From JBBWZH01 sp035544115 (GTDB lineage: Bacteria > Actinomycetota > Actinomycetes > Mycobacteriales > CADCTP01): a stretch of DNA of 64,000 nt. Shown piece after piece: positions 25,948 through 35,324 of this stretch. The number at the start of each line of letters is the position of its first letter. The stretch's first letter is position 1. A program made the translations under genes and the position numbers. Where the stretch lies: assembly GCA_963714145.1 (NCBI GenBank), contig OY970235.1:4464001-4528000 (forward strand), written 5' to 3'. The notes under the pieces are model-generated. The model saw nothing but the letters and a program-made list of their open reading frames with translations, ran no database searches and was not told where the DNA came from.

Positions 25948-28900
25948 TCAGTCGGTGCCGACCGCGACCTGGTTCCGGCCGTTGCGCTTCGCCTGGTAAA
26001 GCTGCGTGTCCGCGGCCTTGACCAGGTTGTCGGCCAGGCCGTCGAGGGTCGGGACCGCGGCGGCCACGCCGACGCTGACCGTGACGAACCCGGCCTCGGC
26101 CAGCGCGTGCGGCTCGGCCAGCCCGGCGACCGCGGCGCGGATCCGCTCCCCGGCCCGGGCCGCCGCGGCGGCGTCGGCGCGTGGCAGCACGATGACGAAC
26201 TCCTCGCCGCCGTAGCGGGCGGCCAGGTCGGTGGCCCGGGCGGCCGTGGTGATCGCGCCGGCGACCCGGCGCAGGCACTCGTCCCCGGCGAGGTGCCCGT
26301 AGTGGTCGTTGTACCGCTTGAAGTGGTCGACGTCGATCATGATGATGGCGAGCGGGAGGCCGCCGGTGCCGAGCCGGTGCCACTCGGCCTGCAGCACCTC
26401 GGTCATCCGCCGCCGGTTGGCCAGGCCGGTGAGCGGGTCGGTGACGCTGAGCTGCGCCAACTGTTCGTTGGCGGTATTGAGCTCCTCGGTGCGCTGGGTC
26501 ACCTTCTGCTCCAGCGAGGCGTACAGCAGCGCGTTGTCGAGGGAAACCGCGATCTGGCCGGCGATCAGCTGGGCGGCATCCAGCCGCTCCGCGGAGAAGG
26601 CGCCGCGGCCGAGCTGGTTCTCCAGCAGCAACACGGCCCGCAGCCGGCCCCGGCTGAGGATCGGCACGGTCAGCAACGAACCGGTCGCCAGCCCGGCGAA
26701 GTACGGATCGCGGGCGAACCGGTCGTCGCCGGTCACGTCGTGCACCAGCAGCGGCTCGCGGGTGCGCTCGACATACCGCAGCACCGACATCGGCACGATG
26801 CCAGCCGCGGCCGGGCCGTCGGGCAGCGCGGACGGGGCGTCGGAGGCGGCATCCGGTGCCGGCGGCAACAGCCACTCCTGCCGCTCGTCCTGCCAGAGCA
26901 GCACCCGCACCGCGGTAGCGCCGGTCATCGCGCTGAGCACGATGGACACCCGGGCCAGCAGCGAACCCAGGCCGGTCTCCGAGCTGAGCGCCTGGGACGC
27001 CTCGAGCACCGCGAGCAGGTCGATCGTGCCGGCGGAGATGCTGGTTGTGCGCCGGACGTCCGGAACCGCGCCGTGGCCGGCGGTAGGACGCCGCCGGCCG
27101 CGCAGCAGCGGGAACCGCCGGTCCAGGTCGTCGACCTTGCCGGTGGCGCCCCACTCCTGGTAGGTCACCCGGGCCGCGGCGAGCAGGTCGTGGCCGCCGT
27201 GCCCCAGGCCGTGCTCGACCTGGAACAGCCCGGCGCGCTCCAGGATCAGCGCCCGCTGCCACGATGCGCCCAGCCCGGTCGCCACCTCCTGCGCGGCGTC
27301 GAACGCCACCGCCGCCGGGCCGAAGCCCGCCCCGGCGCGGTCGCCGGCCCCGCCAGTGGCGCCGGCGGCCCGGTCAGCGACGGACGCCACCGCCCAGGCC
27401 CGCTCGGCGTCGGCGAGCAGCAGCAGCGGCCGGAAGTTGCCAGGCGCGTCCGCGGCCCGCCGGGCCAGCCAGTCCCGGCTGGCATCCAGCTCGACGACGG
27501 TGTCCGCGGCCGGCGGGTCGCCGGCCGAACCCAGCCGGAGCTGCCCGGCCAGCGCGAGCACCCGCAGCAGCCGGGCCAGGGCAGCGTGGTACTGCGCATC
27601 GATGTTCGGCAGCAGCGGCATGGCCGCGGCCGACCGCCGCCGCAGTTCGTCGCCCTGATCGAAGATCGCCGCCAGCAGCGCCAGGTTGACCTGGAAGAAG
27701 CCGGCCGCCATCGGGTTCTCCGCCTGCGCGGCCAGGTGCGTGTCGGTGTCGAAGTCGGCGTCGGTGCAGCTGCCGGGGCTCGCGGTCTCGCCGCGCAGCG
27801 CCCGGACCAGCTGGCGGAATCCGAGGTAGATCGCCGCCGAGTGCGCGTCGCCGGTACGGGCGGCGAACGCGAGCGCGGCCTCGGCCTCCTCGGCGTGTTC
27901 GGCCAGCGGCTGCGCGCCGGCGAGCGGGGCGGCCACCGACACGTGGTACGTATTGCCCGCCCAGATCACGTCGCCGGCGTGCAGCAGCTCGGTGCGGGCG
28001 GCCAGCGCCTTCCGGCCGTCGTCGGCGAGCGGCTCGAGCCAGTGGCTGTACAGCACGGCGAAGAACTTGGCCGGGCCGAGCCGCAGCTGGTGCCCGTGCG
28101 CCTCGCCCACCTCGTTCGCGAACCGGATCAGCTCGTACGCGGTGCGGTAGTCCTCCCGGAACGCGCTGACGGCCAGCGTGGCGAAGCAGGTCGAGACGAG
28201 CATCGGCGCGGCCGGGCCGTGCTCGACCCACTGCCGGTAGTTCTCCAGGGACAGCCAGAACGAGCTCAGCGGGTCGGAGAAGAACGCCGGCGTGGCCATC
28301 GCGGCGAGGAGCTCGGCGGCCGCCAGCACCCGCGGCTCGGTGGTGTCCGGCCGGCCCAGCTCGGCGGACCGGTCGACCGCCGCGAACCAGCGGCACATCT
28401 CGTCCAGCCCGTGACCGACCTCGGCGGCGATGTCCGGACCGGGGCCGGCGACGCCCAGCCCGGCCAGCAGCTCCAAGCCGAGCCCGACCGCCTCGCCGTA
28501 CCGGGCCCGCCGGCACAGGCTGCCGACCTGGATGCAGGCGGACGGAGCGAGCCGGATCGGCCCGGGCGCCCGCACGGCGATCGAGTCGTACGCCTGGTCG
28601 CCCTCCTCCAGCCGGCCGAGGTTGACCAGCGAGGCGTGCCGATCGATCCGCAGCGCGAGCCGCAGCTCGGCGTCCGGATCGGCGCCGGCGCCGGCGGCGT
28701 CGGGATCGATGTCCGGGAGCACGTCCAGGGCGGCGGCAAGGAACCGGTCGGCCATCGCGGCGTTGATCAGCTGAACGCCGGCCGCGGCCGACCGGAGCAG
28801 GGCGGCGACCCGCCGGCGTTCGACCGGCGCACGGACCAGGTCGATGGCCGGTAGGTACTGCTCGGCCGACATCCCGACCAGCTCGGGGATGGCGGCCAGC

Positions 28901-30996
28901 GCCCGGGCGAGCGAGATGTGCAGCTCCCGCCGGCGCTCCGGGTCGAGGCTCTCGTACCCGGCCTGCTGCACCCGGTCGTGCCGGAACCGGACGACATCTC
29001 CGGCCTGGTGCGCGCCACGGGCGCCGAGCACCAGCAGGCCGTCCTCCAGCGCCGGAGCGAGCAGCAGGTCGACCCGGTCGGCCGGCAGGCCGGTCGCCGC
29101 GCCCAGCAGCTCGACGTCCACCTGGCCGCCCAGGCAGGCCATCGCCGACAGCAGCCGGCCGGACTCGGTCGGCAACGCGGCGATCCGCGCGGCGAGCAGC
29201 TCGAGCACGTCACCCTGGCCGGCGTGCCGGCGGACCGCCGCGGTGTCCCAGCTCCAGCCGTCGGCGCCGACGACCAGCGCGCCGTCCCGGCGCAGCGCGT
29301 TGACCAGTTCGACCGTGTCGTACGGGTTGCCGCCGGTGCGGACGGCCACCGCGCCGGCCAGCTCGCCGGTCCGCGACCGGGGCAGCCGGAGCATCTCGGC
29401 CAGCAGCGTGCTCACGTCGGCCGGCGGGAGGTTGGCCAGCCGCAGCGTCGGCAGCCGCACCCCTAGTTGCTGCCAACGGTCGCGCAGCGCGGCGAGCGGG
29501 TGTGCGGCGTCGACCTCGCGGTGCGCGCCGATCAGCAGCACGCCGTCGATCGGATCGCCGGTCAGCACCCCGTCGACGAACCCCAGCGGGGTGGACGCGG
29601 CCCACTGCAGGTCGTCCAGCGCCAGCACGATCGGCCGGGTGGGCTGGGCGATGGCCCGCACCAGGTCCAGGCTGGCCTGGACCAGCCGGCCCTGCAGCTC
29701 CTGCGGGTCGCCGACCGGGGGCTCCGGCGGCACGTCGAGCAGCACGCGAATCCCGTCCAACACCGCGGCGACCAGGCCGGCGTTGGGGCCGAGTGCGCGC
29801 CGGACCCGCTCCCGCTGCGGGGCGAGCTCGGCCTCGGGTTCGGCGAGCAGCAGCTGTACGAGCGCGACGAACGCCTGCCCCAGCCCGTCCCCGGCCAGGT
29901 CGCGGCGGTGCTGATCGAACTTGCCGGTGACGAACCAGCCGCCGGCCGCGGTCACCACCGACCGCAGCTCGTCGACGACCACCGTCTTGCCCACCCCGGG
30001 CGGCCCGGTCACCAGCACGCCCCGGACCCGCTCCGCTCCGGTGCCGGTGCCCGTGCCGGTGAATGCGCCTACCAGCACCTCGATCTCGGCCGCGCGGCCG
30101 ACCGGCCGGGACGGGGCGGTGAGCCGGACCGGGAAGTCGCGCAGGGCCAGCTCGAACGGCGCCACGTCGCCGCTGGCCAGCCCGTCCCGCAGCCGGGCCA
30201 GGTCGTGGCCGAGACCGTCGGCGCTCTGGTAGCGCCGGTCCGGCTCCTTCTCCAGCAGCCGCATGATGATCGCCGACAGCATCGGCGGCACGGCCGGGTT
30301 CACCTCGGCCGGCGCGGCCGGCAGTAGAGCCAGGTGCTCGTGGATCAGCCGCAGCGGATCGCTGGTCCGGAACGGCGGCGCGCCGGTGACCAGCTCGTAG
30401 AGGACGGCGCCCAGCCCGTAGAGGTCCGCCCGCTGGTCCACCGCCCAGCCGGTGCGTCCGGTCTGCTCCGGCGCCAGGTACGCCAGCGTGCCGGTGATCT
30501 CCGTCTGGTGGCTGAAGCCGGGCCGCTCCTCGGCGTGCGTCGTGGCCAGGTCGAAGTCGATCAGCAGCGGCACCGGTGGCTGGCCGGCGACCAGGATGTT
30601 CGTCGGGCTCATGTCCCGGTGCACGACACCGCGCGCGTGCACCCGGGCCAGCGTCCGGGCCAGCTCCGTGGCGAGGCCGGTCGCCAGCACCGGCGCCACC
30701 GGCCCCGCCGACACCAGCTCGGCCAGCGACTGCCCGCCCAGGTCGGTGAGCAGGATCGCCCCGGTCGGGTACGGCGGCGGCGCGAGCTGCGGCACGCCGT
30801 CCGTGCCGGCCAGCCGCTCCAGGATCGCGACCTCGTGCCGCAGCCGGCGGGCCGCGCCCGGGCCGGTCAGCTGCTTGGCGATGACGGTCCGCCGCCCGTC
30901 CGGCGTCCACAGCCGGGACACCCGGCTACGGTCGCTGCGGTAGAGCACCACCTCCCGGCTCCCTGGGCGGGGCCGGCCGGTGTCGTCGATAGGCAC
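25948..30996 (-). CDS. Giant sensor: Ser/Thr kinase, AAA ATPase, helical repeats, GAF and GGDEF
   Basis: About 1,682 residues from GTG 30996, which is better spaced from GAGGAG than a GTG nine bases upstream. Residues 1-280 are a Ser/Thr kinase: the Lys of VIAKQL, HRD at 126-128, LIDFDL in place of DFG, and APE. A P-loop ATPase follows (Walker A GPPGVGKT at 331-338; Walker B VLALDDLQWA). Residues about 700-1250 form TPR-like helical repeats. A GAF domain lies around 1380-1530, with a coiled coil (EQKVTQRTEELNTANEQL) leading to a GGDEF domain whose signature is GGEEF at 1596-1600. It should sense a ligand and make c-di-GMP, with the kinase as input. The ATPase is of the kind found in STAND-type regulators. 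No membrane span is seen. It stands alone. Confidence 0.9.
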   Translation of the reverse strand: MPIDDTGRPRPGSREVVLYRSDRSRVSRLWTPDGRRTVIAKQLTGPGAARRLRHEVAILERLAGTDGVPQLAPPPYPTGAILLTDLGGQSLAELVSAGPVAPVLATGLATELARTLARVHARGVVHRDMSPTNILVAGQPPVPLLIDFDLATTHAEERPGFSHQTEITGTLAYLAPEQTGRTGWAVDQRADLYGLGAVLYELVTGAPPFRTSDPLRLIHEHLALLPAAPAEVNPAVPPMLSAIIMRLLEKEPDRRYQSADGLGHDLARLRDGLASGDVAPFELALRDFPVRLTAPSRPVGRAAEIEVLVGAFTGTGTGTGAERVRGVLVTGPPGVGKTVVVDELRSVVTAAGGWFVTGKFDQHRRDLAGDGLGQAFVALVQLLLAEPEAELAPQRERVRRALGPNAGLVAAVLDGIRVLLDVPPEPPVGDPQELQGRLVQASLDLVRAIAQPTRPIVLALDDLQWAASTPLGFVDGVLTGDPIDGVLLIGAHREVDAAHPLAALRDRWQQLGVRLPTLRLANLPPADVSTLLAEMLRLPRSRTGELAGAVAVRTGGNPYDTVELVNALRRDGALVVGADGWSWDTAAVRRHAGQGDVLELLAARIAALPTESGRLLSAMACLGGQVDVELLGAATGLPADRVDLLLAPALEDGLLVLGARGAHQAGDVVRFRHDRVQQAGYESLDPERRRELHISLARALAAIPELVGMSAEQYLPAIDLVRAPVERRRVAALLRSAAAGVQLINAAMADRFLAAALDVLPDIDPDAAGAGADPDAELRLALRIDRHASLVNLGRLEEGDQAYDSIAVRAPGPIRLAPSACIQVGSLCRRARYGEAVGLGLELLAGLGVAGPGPDIAAEVGHGLDEMCRWFAAVDRSAELGRPDTTEPRVLAAAELLAAMATPAFFSDPLSSFWLSLENYRQWVEHGPAAPMLVSTCFATLAVSAFREDYRTAYELIRFANEVGEAHGHQLRLGPAKFFAVLYSHWLEPLADDGRKALAARTELLHAGDVIWAGNTYHVSVAAPLAGAQPLAEHAEEAEAALAFAARTGDAHSAAIYLGFRQLVRALRGETASPGSCTDADFDTDTHLAAQAENPMAAGFFQVNLALLAAIFDQGDELRRRSAAAMPLLPNIDAQYHAALARLLRVLALAGQLRLGSAGDPPAADTVVELDASRDWLARRAADAPGNFRPLLLLADAERAWAVASVADRAAGATGGAGDRAGAGFGPAAVAFDAAQEVATGLGASWQRALILERAGLFQVEHGLGHGGHDLLAAARVTYQEWGATGKVDDLDRRFPLLRGRRRPTAGHGAVPDVRRTTSISAGTIDLLAVLEASQALSSETGLGSLLARVSIVLSAMTGATAVRVLLWQDERQEWLLPPAPDAASDAPSALPDGPAAAGIVPMSVLRYVERTREPLLVHDVTGDDRFARDPYFAGLATGSLLTVPILSRGRLRAVLLLENQLGRGAFSAERLDAAQLIAGQIAVSLDNALLYASLEQKVTQRTEELNTANEQLAQLSVTDPLTGLANRRRMTEVLQAEWHRLGTGGLPLAIIMIDVDHFKRYNDHYGHLAGDECLRRVAGAITTAARATDLAARYGGEEFVIVLPRADAAAAARAGERIRAAVAGLAEPHALAEAGFVTVSVGVAAAVPTLDGLADNLVKAADTQLYQAKRNGRNQVAVGTD

Positions 30997-31227
30997 CCAG
31001 CGCACTCCTCGTCAGATCCCGGCCGGCAACCGGCCGATCTCCCGCTCCCGGGGCATGCGCCGCCCGCGGCTCGCCGATCCCATCGCCCAGCCGGCGCCAG
31101 GACTGAACAGAACCGGCCGCTGTCCTCGCACCGACGGCCCGCTGCCCGACCTCGCCGGGTGTTTCCCACCCGGACGGAACCGATCAGGCTGGCTGCGAGC
31201 AGACGACCGGTTCATCCCGTCCGTGCT

Positions 31228-31260
31228 GCCGCCTGGCACCGGGTCTGCGTGCCAGGCGGC
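31228..31260 (-). terminator. Second hairpin after the sugar operon
   Basis: A perfect 12-bp inverted repeat (GCCGCCTGGCAC / GTGCCAGGCGGC) with a 9-base loop, about 127 bases past the binding-protein stop. Confidence 0.6.
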
Positions 31261-31277
31261 CTGGGTGGCGAGGAAGC

Positions 31278-31316
31278 GGGCGGCGCCCCGGAGGGGTCCG
31301 GCACGGGGCGCCGCCC
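31278..31316 (-). terminator. Main terminator of the sugar operon
   Basis: A perfect 13-bp GC stem (GGGCGGCGCCCCG / CGGGGCGCCGCCC) with a 13-base loop, 70 bases beyond the last stop codon of the operon. No U-tract. Confidence 0.7.
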
Positions 31317-31386
31317 GGCTGCGGGGCCAGGGAGTGTCGGACCGATCCTCGGCGGCGCCCGCACCGCCCAGAACCCGTCAGACCCG

Positions 31387-32391
31387 CTAGCAGCTGGCCT
31401 TGTAGGTCGCGTCCTTGCCGGTGCTGTCGAGGTTGTCCTTGGTGATGATGGTGAAGCCGGTCTGGATGTTGGTGGTGGTGGCTTCACCCTTGAGCGCCTT
31501 GATCGCCTGCTGCACGCCGTCGATGCCGATGGTGCCCGGCTGCTGCGCGATCAGCGCCTGCACGGTGCCGTCCTCCAGCGCCTTGATCTGGTCCGGGCCG
31601 GCGTCGAAGCCGATGACCTTGACCTTGTCCTGCTTGCCGGCCTGCCGGATGCCGGTGGCCGCGCCCTCGGCGGAGAACAGGTTCGAGGCGAAGACGCCGA
31701 CGATGTCGGGGTCCTTCTGCAGCGCGGCGCTGACGATGGAGGCGGCCTTCGCCGGGTCGTTCTGCGAGTACTGGACGCCCAGGTAGGTGAAGGACGAGTC
31801 GGCCTTGGCCGCGTCGGCGAAGCCCTTGTCGCGGGCGTCGGTGGTGCTGATGCCGGGCTGCACGCCGACGCCGAGCACCTTGCCGCCGCCCGGGACCAGC
31901 TGCTTGATGGCGTCGAACGCGGCCTTGCCGCCGGCGGCGTTGTCGGACGAGATCGCCGAAACCGCGACGGACGGGTCGTTCAGCGTGGTGTCCACCAGGA
32001 CGATCTTGATGCCCTGTGCCTTCGCCTGCGCGATCGGCTGCTGCATGGCCGACACGTCGGTCGGCGCGATCAGGATCGCGTCCGGCTTGGTCGCGATGAC
32101 CGACTGCAGGATCGGAGTCTGCAGGGTCGGGTCGAACTTCTGCGCCCCCTGCGTGGTGACGGTCGCGCCCTGGGTCTTGGCTTCCGCTTCGATCCCGCAC
32201 TGCATCGTGATGTAGAAGGCGTCGCCGGCGACGCCCTGGATGAACGCCAGCTTGTAGCTCTTGCTGCCGCTGGTGCCCCCGCTGCTGCTGGACGAACTGT
32301 TGTCGTCCGAGCCGCACGCGGCGGTGACGGCCAGCGCCAGCGCTGCCAAGCCGGCGCCGACTGCGGTCCTACGGTTCATACCGACCCTCAT
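31387..32391 (-). CDS. Sugar ABC transporter substrate-binding lipoprotein (ribose/fructose type)
   Basis: A 334-residue periplasmic-binding-protein family (type 1) lipoprotein. It has a basic n-region, a hydrophobic segment and a lipobox ending VTAAC, then a Ser/Gly linker. The mature part starts YKLAFIQGVAGDAFYITMQCG and has the PDAILIAPTDVSAM and IVLVDTTLND strands of ribose/fructose binding proteins. ATG 32391 and ATG 32379 are both possible, each with a plausible ribosome-binding site. Anchored outside the membrane, it would hand a sugar to the permease encoded 78 bases upstream. The pocket cannot be assigned a sugar by eye. Confidence 0.9.
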   Translation of the reverse strand: MRVGMNRRTAVGAGLAALALAVTAACGSDDNSSSSSSGGTSGSKSYKLAFIQGVAGDAFYITMQCGIEAEAKTQGATVTTQGAQKFDPTLQTPILQSVIATKPDAILIAPTDVSAMQQPIAQAKAQGIKIVLVDTTLNDPSVAVSAISSDNAAGGKAAFDAIKQLVPGGGKVLGVGVQPGISTTDARDKGFADAAKADSSFTYLGVQYSQNDPAKAASIVSAALQKDPDIVGVFASNLFSAEGAATGIRQAGKQDKVKVIGFDAGPDQIKALEDGTVQALIAQQPGTIGIDGVQQAIKALKGEATTTNIQTGFTIITKDNLDSTGKDATYKASC

Positions 32392-32469
32392 TTCTGCTCC
32401 GAACGGTGGTGTGGGTGGGTGGTGCGGGTGGTGCGTGCGGCGGCGGCCGCCGGACCGGCCGGAAGCCGG

Positions 32470-33549
32470 TCAGCTGCGGCGCCGGAAGAGCGCGGCCAGG
32501 CCCGGTCGGGCCCCGCGCAGCGCCGCGGCGCGGCGTACCTGGTCGATGTAGACGACCGTGACCAGCACGGCGCCGACCACCACCTGCTGCCAGAACGGCT
32601 GCACGTTGGTCTGGATGAACCCGTTCTGCAGCACGATCGGGATGAACAGGCCGATCACCGTGCCGAACACCGACCCGACGCCGCCGAACAGGCTGGTGCC
32701 GCCGATCGCGACGCCGGCGATCACGTTCAGCGGGGTGTTGGAGTGCCCGCCGATGGTGGTCGACTGGAAGAACGCGAGGTTGAGGATCCCGGCGAAGCCG
32801 GCCAGCGTGCCGGCCAGCGCGTAGACCTTGATCAGGTGCCGGTCCACCAGCACGCCGGCCCGCCGCCCGGCCTCGGCGTTGGAGCCGACCGCGTAGGTGT
32901 AGAGGCCGAACCGGGTCCGGTGCAGCAGCACGATCCCGCCGACCACCACCACCCCGGCGACCACCGCCAGCGCCGGGACCTGGCCGACCACGTTGCCGAA
33001 GCCGATCTTGTCCACCAGCGTCCGCGGGGCGTCGCGCAGGTCCAGGCCCTTGGTGATGATCTGGCTGAACCCGAGCGCGGCGGACAGCGAGCCGAGCGTG
33101 ACCACCAGCGGCGGTACCTTCGCCTTGGCCACCAGTACGCCGTTGAGCAGCCCCCAGCCGAGCCCGGCCAGGCAGGCGACCACGGCGCCGACCAGCGCGG
33201 TGCCCCAGCCCGTGCCGCCGTAGGCCGCCATCGTCTTGTCCGCGACCACGGCGCTGAACACCAGCACGCTGCCGACCGACAGGTCGATGCCGCCGGTGAT
33301 GATCACGAAGGTCATGCCGACGCCGAGCACGGCGAGGATCGCGGTGTTCTGCACGATGCCGCGCAGGTTGAACACGGTGGGGAAGGTGTCCGGTTTGAGG
33401 ACACTGAATATCCCTACCGTCACCGCCAGCAGCAGCAGGATCTGCAGCGCCTGGAGCCGGGCGATCCGCTGCAGCCGCCCGGCTGGCGGATCCTCTTCCG
33501 CAGCCTCGGGCGCCACCTCGGCCGGCCGGACCGCCTGGGCCTCGCTCAA
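32470..33549 (-). CDS. Sugar ABC transporter permease (CUT2/ribose type)
   Basis: A 359-residue BPD_transp_2-type permease with about nine hydrophobic segments. The family motif GGIDLSVGSVL lies near residue 85, and AGVAIGGTSLFGG and GTVIGLFI near the end. TTG 33549 overlaps the stop of the ATPase gene and is preceded by GGGAGG. It would form the membrane channel, probably as a homodimer, since no second permease gene is present. Confidence 0.9.
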   Translation of the reverse strand: MSEAQAVRPAEVAPEAAEEDPPAGRLQRIARLQALQILLLLAVTVGIFSVLKPDTFPTVFNLRGIVQNTAILAVLGVGMTFVIITGGIDLSVGSVLVFSAVVADKTMAAYGGTGWGTALVGAVVACLAGLGWGLLNGVLVAKAKVPPLVVTLGSLSAALGFSQIITKGLDLRDAPRTLVDKIGFGNVVGQVPALAVVAGVVVVGGIVLLHRTRFGLYTYAVGSNAEAGRRAGVLVDRHLIKVYALAGTLAGFAGILNLAFFQSTTIGGHSNTPLNVIAGVAIGGTSLFGGVGSVFGTVIGLFIPIVLQNGFIQTNVQPFWQQVVVGAVLVTVVYIDQVRRAAALRGARPGLAALFRRRS

Positions 33550-34304
33550 TGCGCCTCCCACTGCAGGGCGCCGGTCATCGCGGCGACGAGTTGCTCCATC
33601 GAGGTGTCCTGCTGCCGGAACGTGGCCACCCGGCGGCCGCGGCGCAGCACCTGGATGCGGTCGGCCACCTCCATCACGTGCGGCATCGAGTGGCTGATGA
33701 ACACGACCCCGATGCCCTCCGCGCTGACCCGGCGGACCAGGTTCAGCACGTTCTGGGTCTGCGCCACGCCGAGCGCGGCGGTCGGCTCGTCCAGGAAGAT
33801 GACCTTCTTCGCCCAGGCCGCGGCCCGGGCGACCGCGACCGCCTGCCGCTGCCCGCCGGACATCGAGCCGATCGACCCGGTCAGGTTGCGGACGGGCGCG
33901 CCGAGCCGGTCGAACGCCTCCCGGCTGCCGGCCCGCATCGCCCTGGTGTCCATGAACCCGAACCAGCCGAGCGGACCTGGCCGGCGTACCTCGCGGCCGA
34001 GGTACATGTTCTGCACCGGGGAGAGGTGCGGCGCCAGCGCGAGATCCTGGAACACCGTCTCCATGCCCAGCCGGCGGGCGTCGCTGGGCGTGGCCAGCTG
34101 CACCGGGTTGCCCTCGAACAGCACCTCGCCGGTGTCCGCCGACTCGGCCCCGGACAGGATCCGCACCAGGGTGCTCTTGCCCGCCCCGTTGTCGCCGATC
34201 AGGGCGACCACCTCGCCGGCCTCGACGTCGAAGTCGGCGCCGGCCAGCGCCTGCACCTGGCCGTAGCTGCGGCTGATGCCGCGCGCCTGCAGTACCGGAG
34301 TCAT
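33546..34304 (-). CDS. Sugar ABC transporter ATPase, single nucleotide-binding domain (FrcA-like)
   Basis: A 252-residue ATPase with Walker A GDNGAGKST, Q-loop (ETVFQDLAL), signature MSGGQRQAVAVARA, Walker B VIFLDEPTAAL and switch His (ISHSM). Ribose-type importers usually have a double-domain ATPase of about 500 residues; this one is half that size, like FrcA of fructose importers. ATG 34304 overlaps the aldolase stop by four bases (ATGA). Confidence 0.9.
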   Translation of the reverse strand: MTPVLQARGISRSYGQVQALAGADFDVEAGEVVALIGDNGAGKSTLVRILSGAESADTGEVLFEGNPVQLATPSDARRLGMETVFQDLALAPHLSPVQNMYLGREVRRPGPLGWFGFMDTRAMRAGSREAFDRLGAPVRNLTGSIGSMSGGQRQAVAVARAAAWAKKVIFLDEPTAALGVAQTQNVLNLVRRVSAEGIGVVFISHSMPHVMEVADRIQVLRRGRRVATFRQQDTSMEQLVAAMTGALQWEAH

Positions 34305-35230
34305 CCCCGCGCCGCCCGCTGGGCCGCATGCCAGGGGCGGGCCCGGCCGTCGACGGCCCGCAGGCAGTCCTCCAGCCGGGGCCGCGCCACCGTCGTCAGG
34401 AACTCGGCCCGGGCCGCCCCGTCGAGGCCGACCGCCTCCTTCCACAGCGCCCGCCCGGCGATGAACCCGGACGCACCGCCGTCGTCGCAGGAGATCCGCA
34501 GCACGTCCTGGAACTCGTCGAACGCCACCCCGGCCGACAGCACCGCCCACGGGCCGGTGACCACCCCGGACAGCCGCCGGCAGGCCGCCGCCGAGCCGGG
34601 GTACTCCAGCTTGAGCAGGTCCACGCCGAGGTCGTCGAGGATCCGGGCCGACTCGATGATCAGGTCGGCCCGCTGGTCCGGGGTCAGCTCCGGCTCGCCG
34701 GGCAGCCGGTAGATGAGGTTCTCCACCACGGCCGGTACGCCGGCCGCCCGGCAGTCGGCGACGACCGCCCGGACCACGTCGACCACCTCGGCGGCGAGGT
34801 CCGGCTCGCCCCGGCCGGGCCGCCGGTCCGGCCGCAGCTGGACGAGGAACTTCACCGCGTCGCCGCCCATCGACCGGACCCAGGCGGCGTCCTGCCCGGG
34901 ATCCCGGTGGGTCCGCGGCTCACCCTGGTAGCTGCCGCGCTCCTCCGGCTCGGCCGCGATCAGCAGCCCGCAGGACGGGGCCAGCGCCTGCCCGGCGTGC
35001 ACCGCCGGGACGCCGAAGGTGGGGTCGAGCAGGATCGCGCTGGCCACCGGGGTGAGCGCGGCGGCCACGTCCACCTTGGCCTGGCGCAGGTCGGCGGTCT
35101 CCGCGGGATGGCCTACCGCGGCGAACATCCGCCGCAACGTGTTGCGCTGGTCCATGGCGACGATCGAGAAGACCCCGGTCGGGTCGGCGATCGCGTCCAG
35201 TCCGGCGCGCGCGGTGGGGGCTTCGGTCAT
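34301..35230 (-). CDS. LacD-like class I aldolase (tagatose-bisphosphate / sulfofructose-phosphate aldolase family)
   Basis: A 309-residue TIM barrel of the LacD/YihT family. The motif DLLKLEYPG puts a Lys at 207, the position of the Schiff-base Lys in LacD. VFSIVAMDQRNTLRRM near the N-terminus and GASGFIAGRALWKEAV near the end are also family features. It should cleave a ketose phosphate to dihydroxyacetone phosphate or a related C3 unit plus an aldehyde. Together with the PfkB and FGGY kinases it forms a phosphorylate-then-split route for an imported sugar. Which sugar (tagatose, psicose, sulfoquinovose or other) is open. Confidence 0.8.
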   Translation of the reverse strand: MTEAPTARAGLDAIADPTGVFSIVAMDQRNTLRRMFAAVGHPAETADLRQAKVDVAAALTPVASAILLDPTFGVPAVHAGQALAPSCGLLIAAEPEERGSYQGEPRTHRDPGQDAAWVRSMGGDAVKFLVQLRPDRRPGRGEPDLAAEVVDVVRAVVADCRAAGVPAVVENLIYRLPGEPELTPDQRADLIIESARILDDLGVDLLKLEYPGSAAACRRLSGVVTGPWAVLSAGVAFDEFQDVLRISCDDGGASGFIAGRALWKEAVGLDGAARAEFLTTVARPRLEDCLRAVDGRARPWHAAQRAARG

Positions 35231-35324
35231 GAGCTCCGCTCCTCAGGGTCAGGGAGTGCGGGCCGGGATCTCCGGCCGAGCGGGGTCGGGCGGCAACCCG
35301 GCAGGGGCGCCGGGCGACGCCGAA

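Larger units (their letters stand above)
30997..31386. other. 390-base intergenic region
   Basis: It lies between the end of the leftward sugar operon and the start of the giant kinase gene. It contains the two strong terminator hairpins listed separately. An imperfect palindrome (GATC...CCGGCCGG...GATC) spans about 31014-31038 near the kinase start. No gene is supported. Confidence 0.6.

Noticed and set aside
30334..34266. Very long plus-strand open frame opposite the importer genes
   Set aside because: Low-complexity translation with no family motif, opposite well-supported genes; a high-GC artefact.
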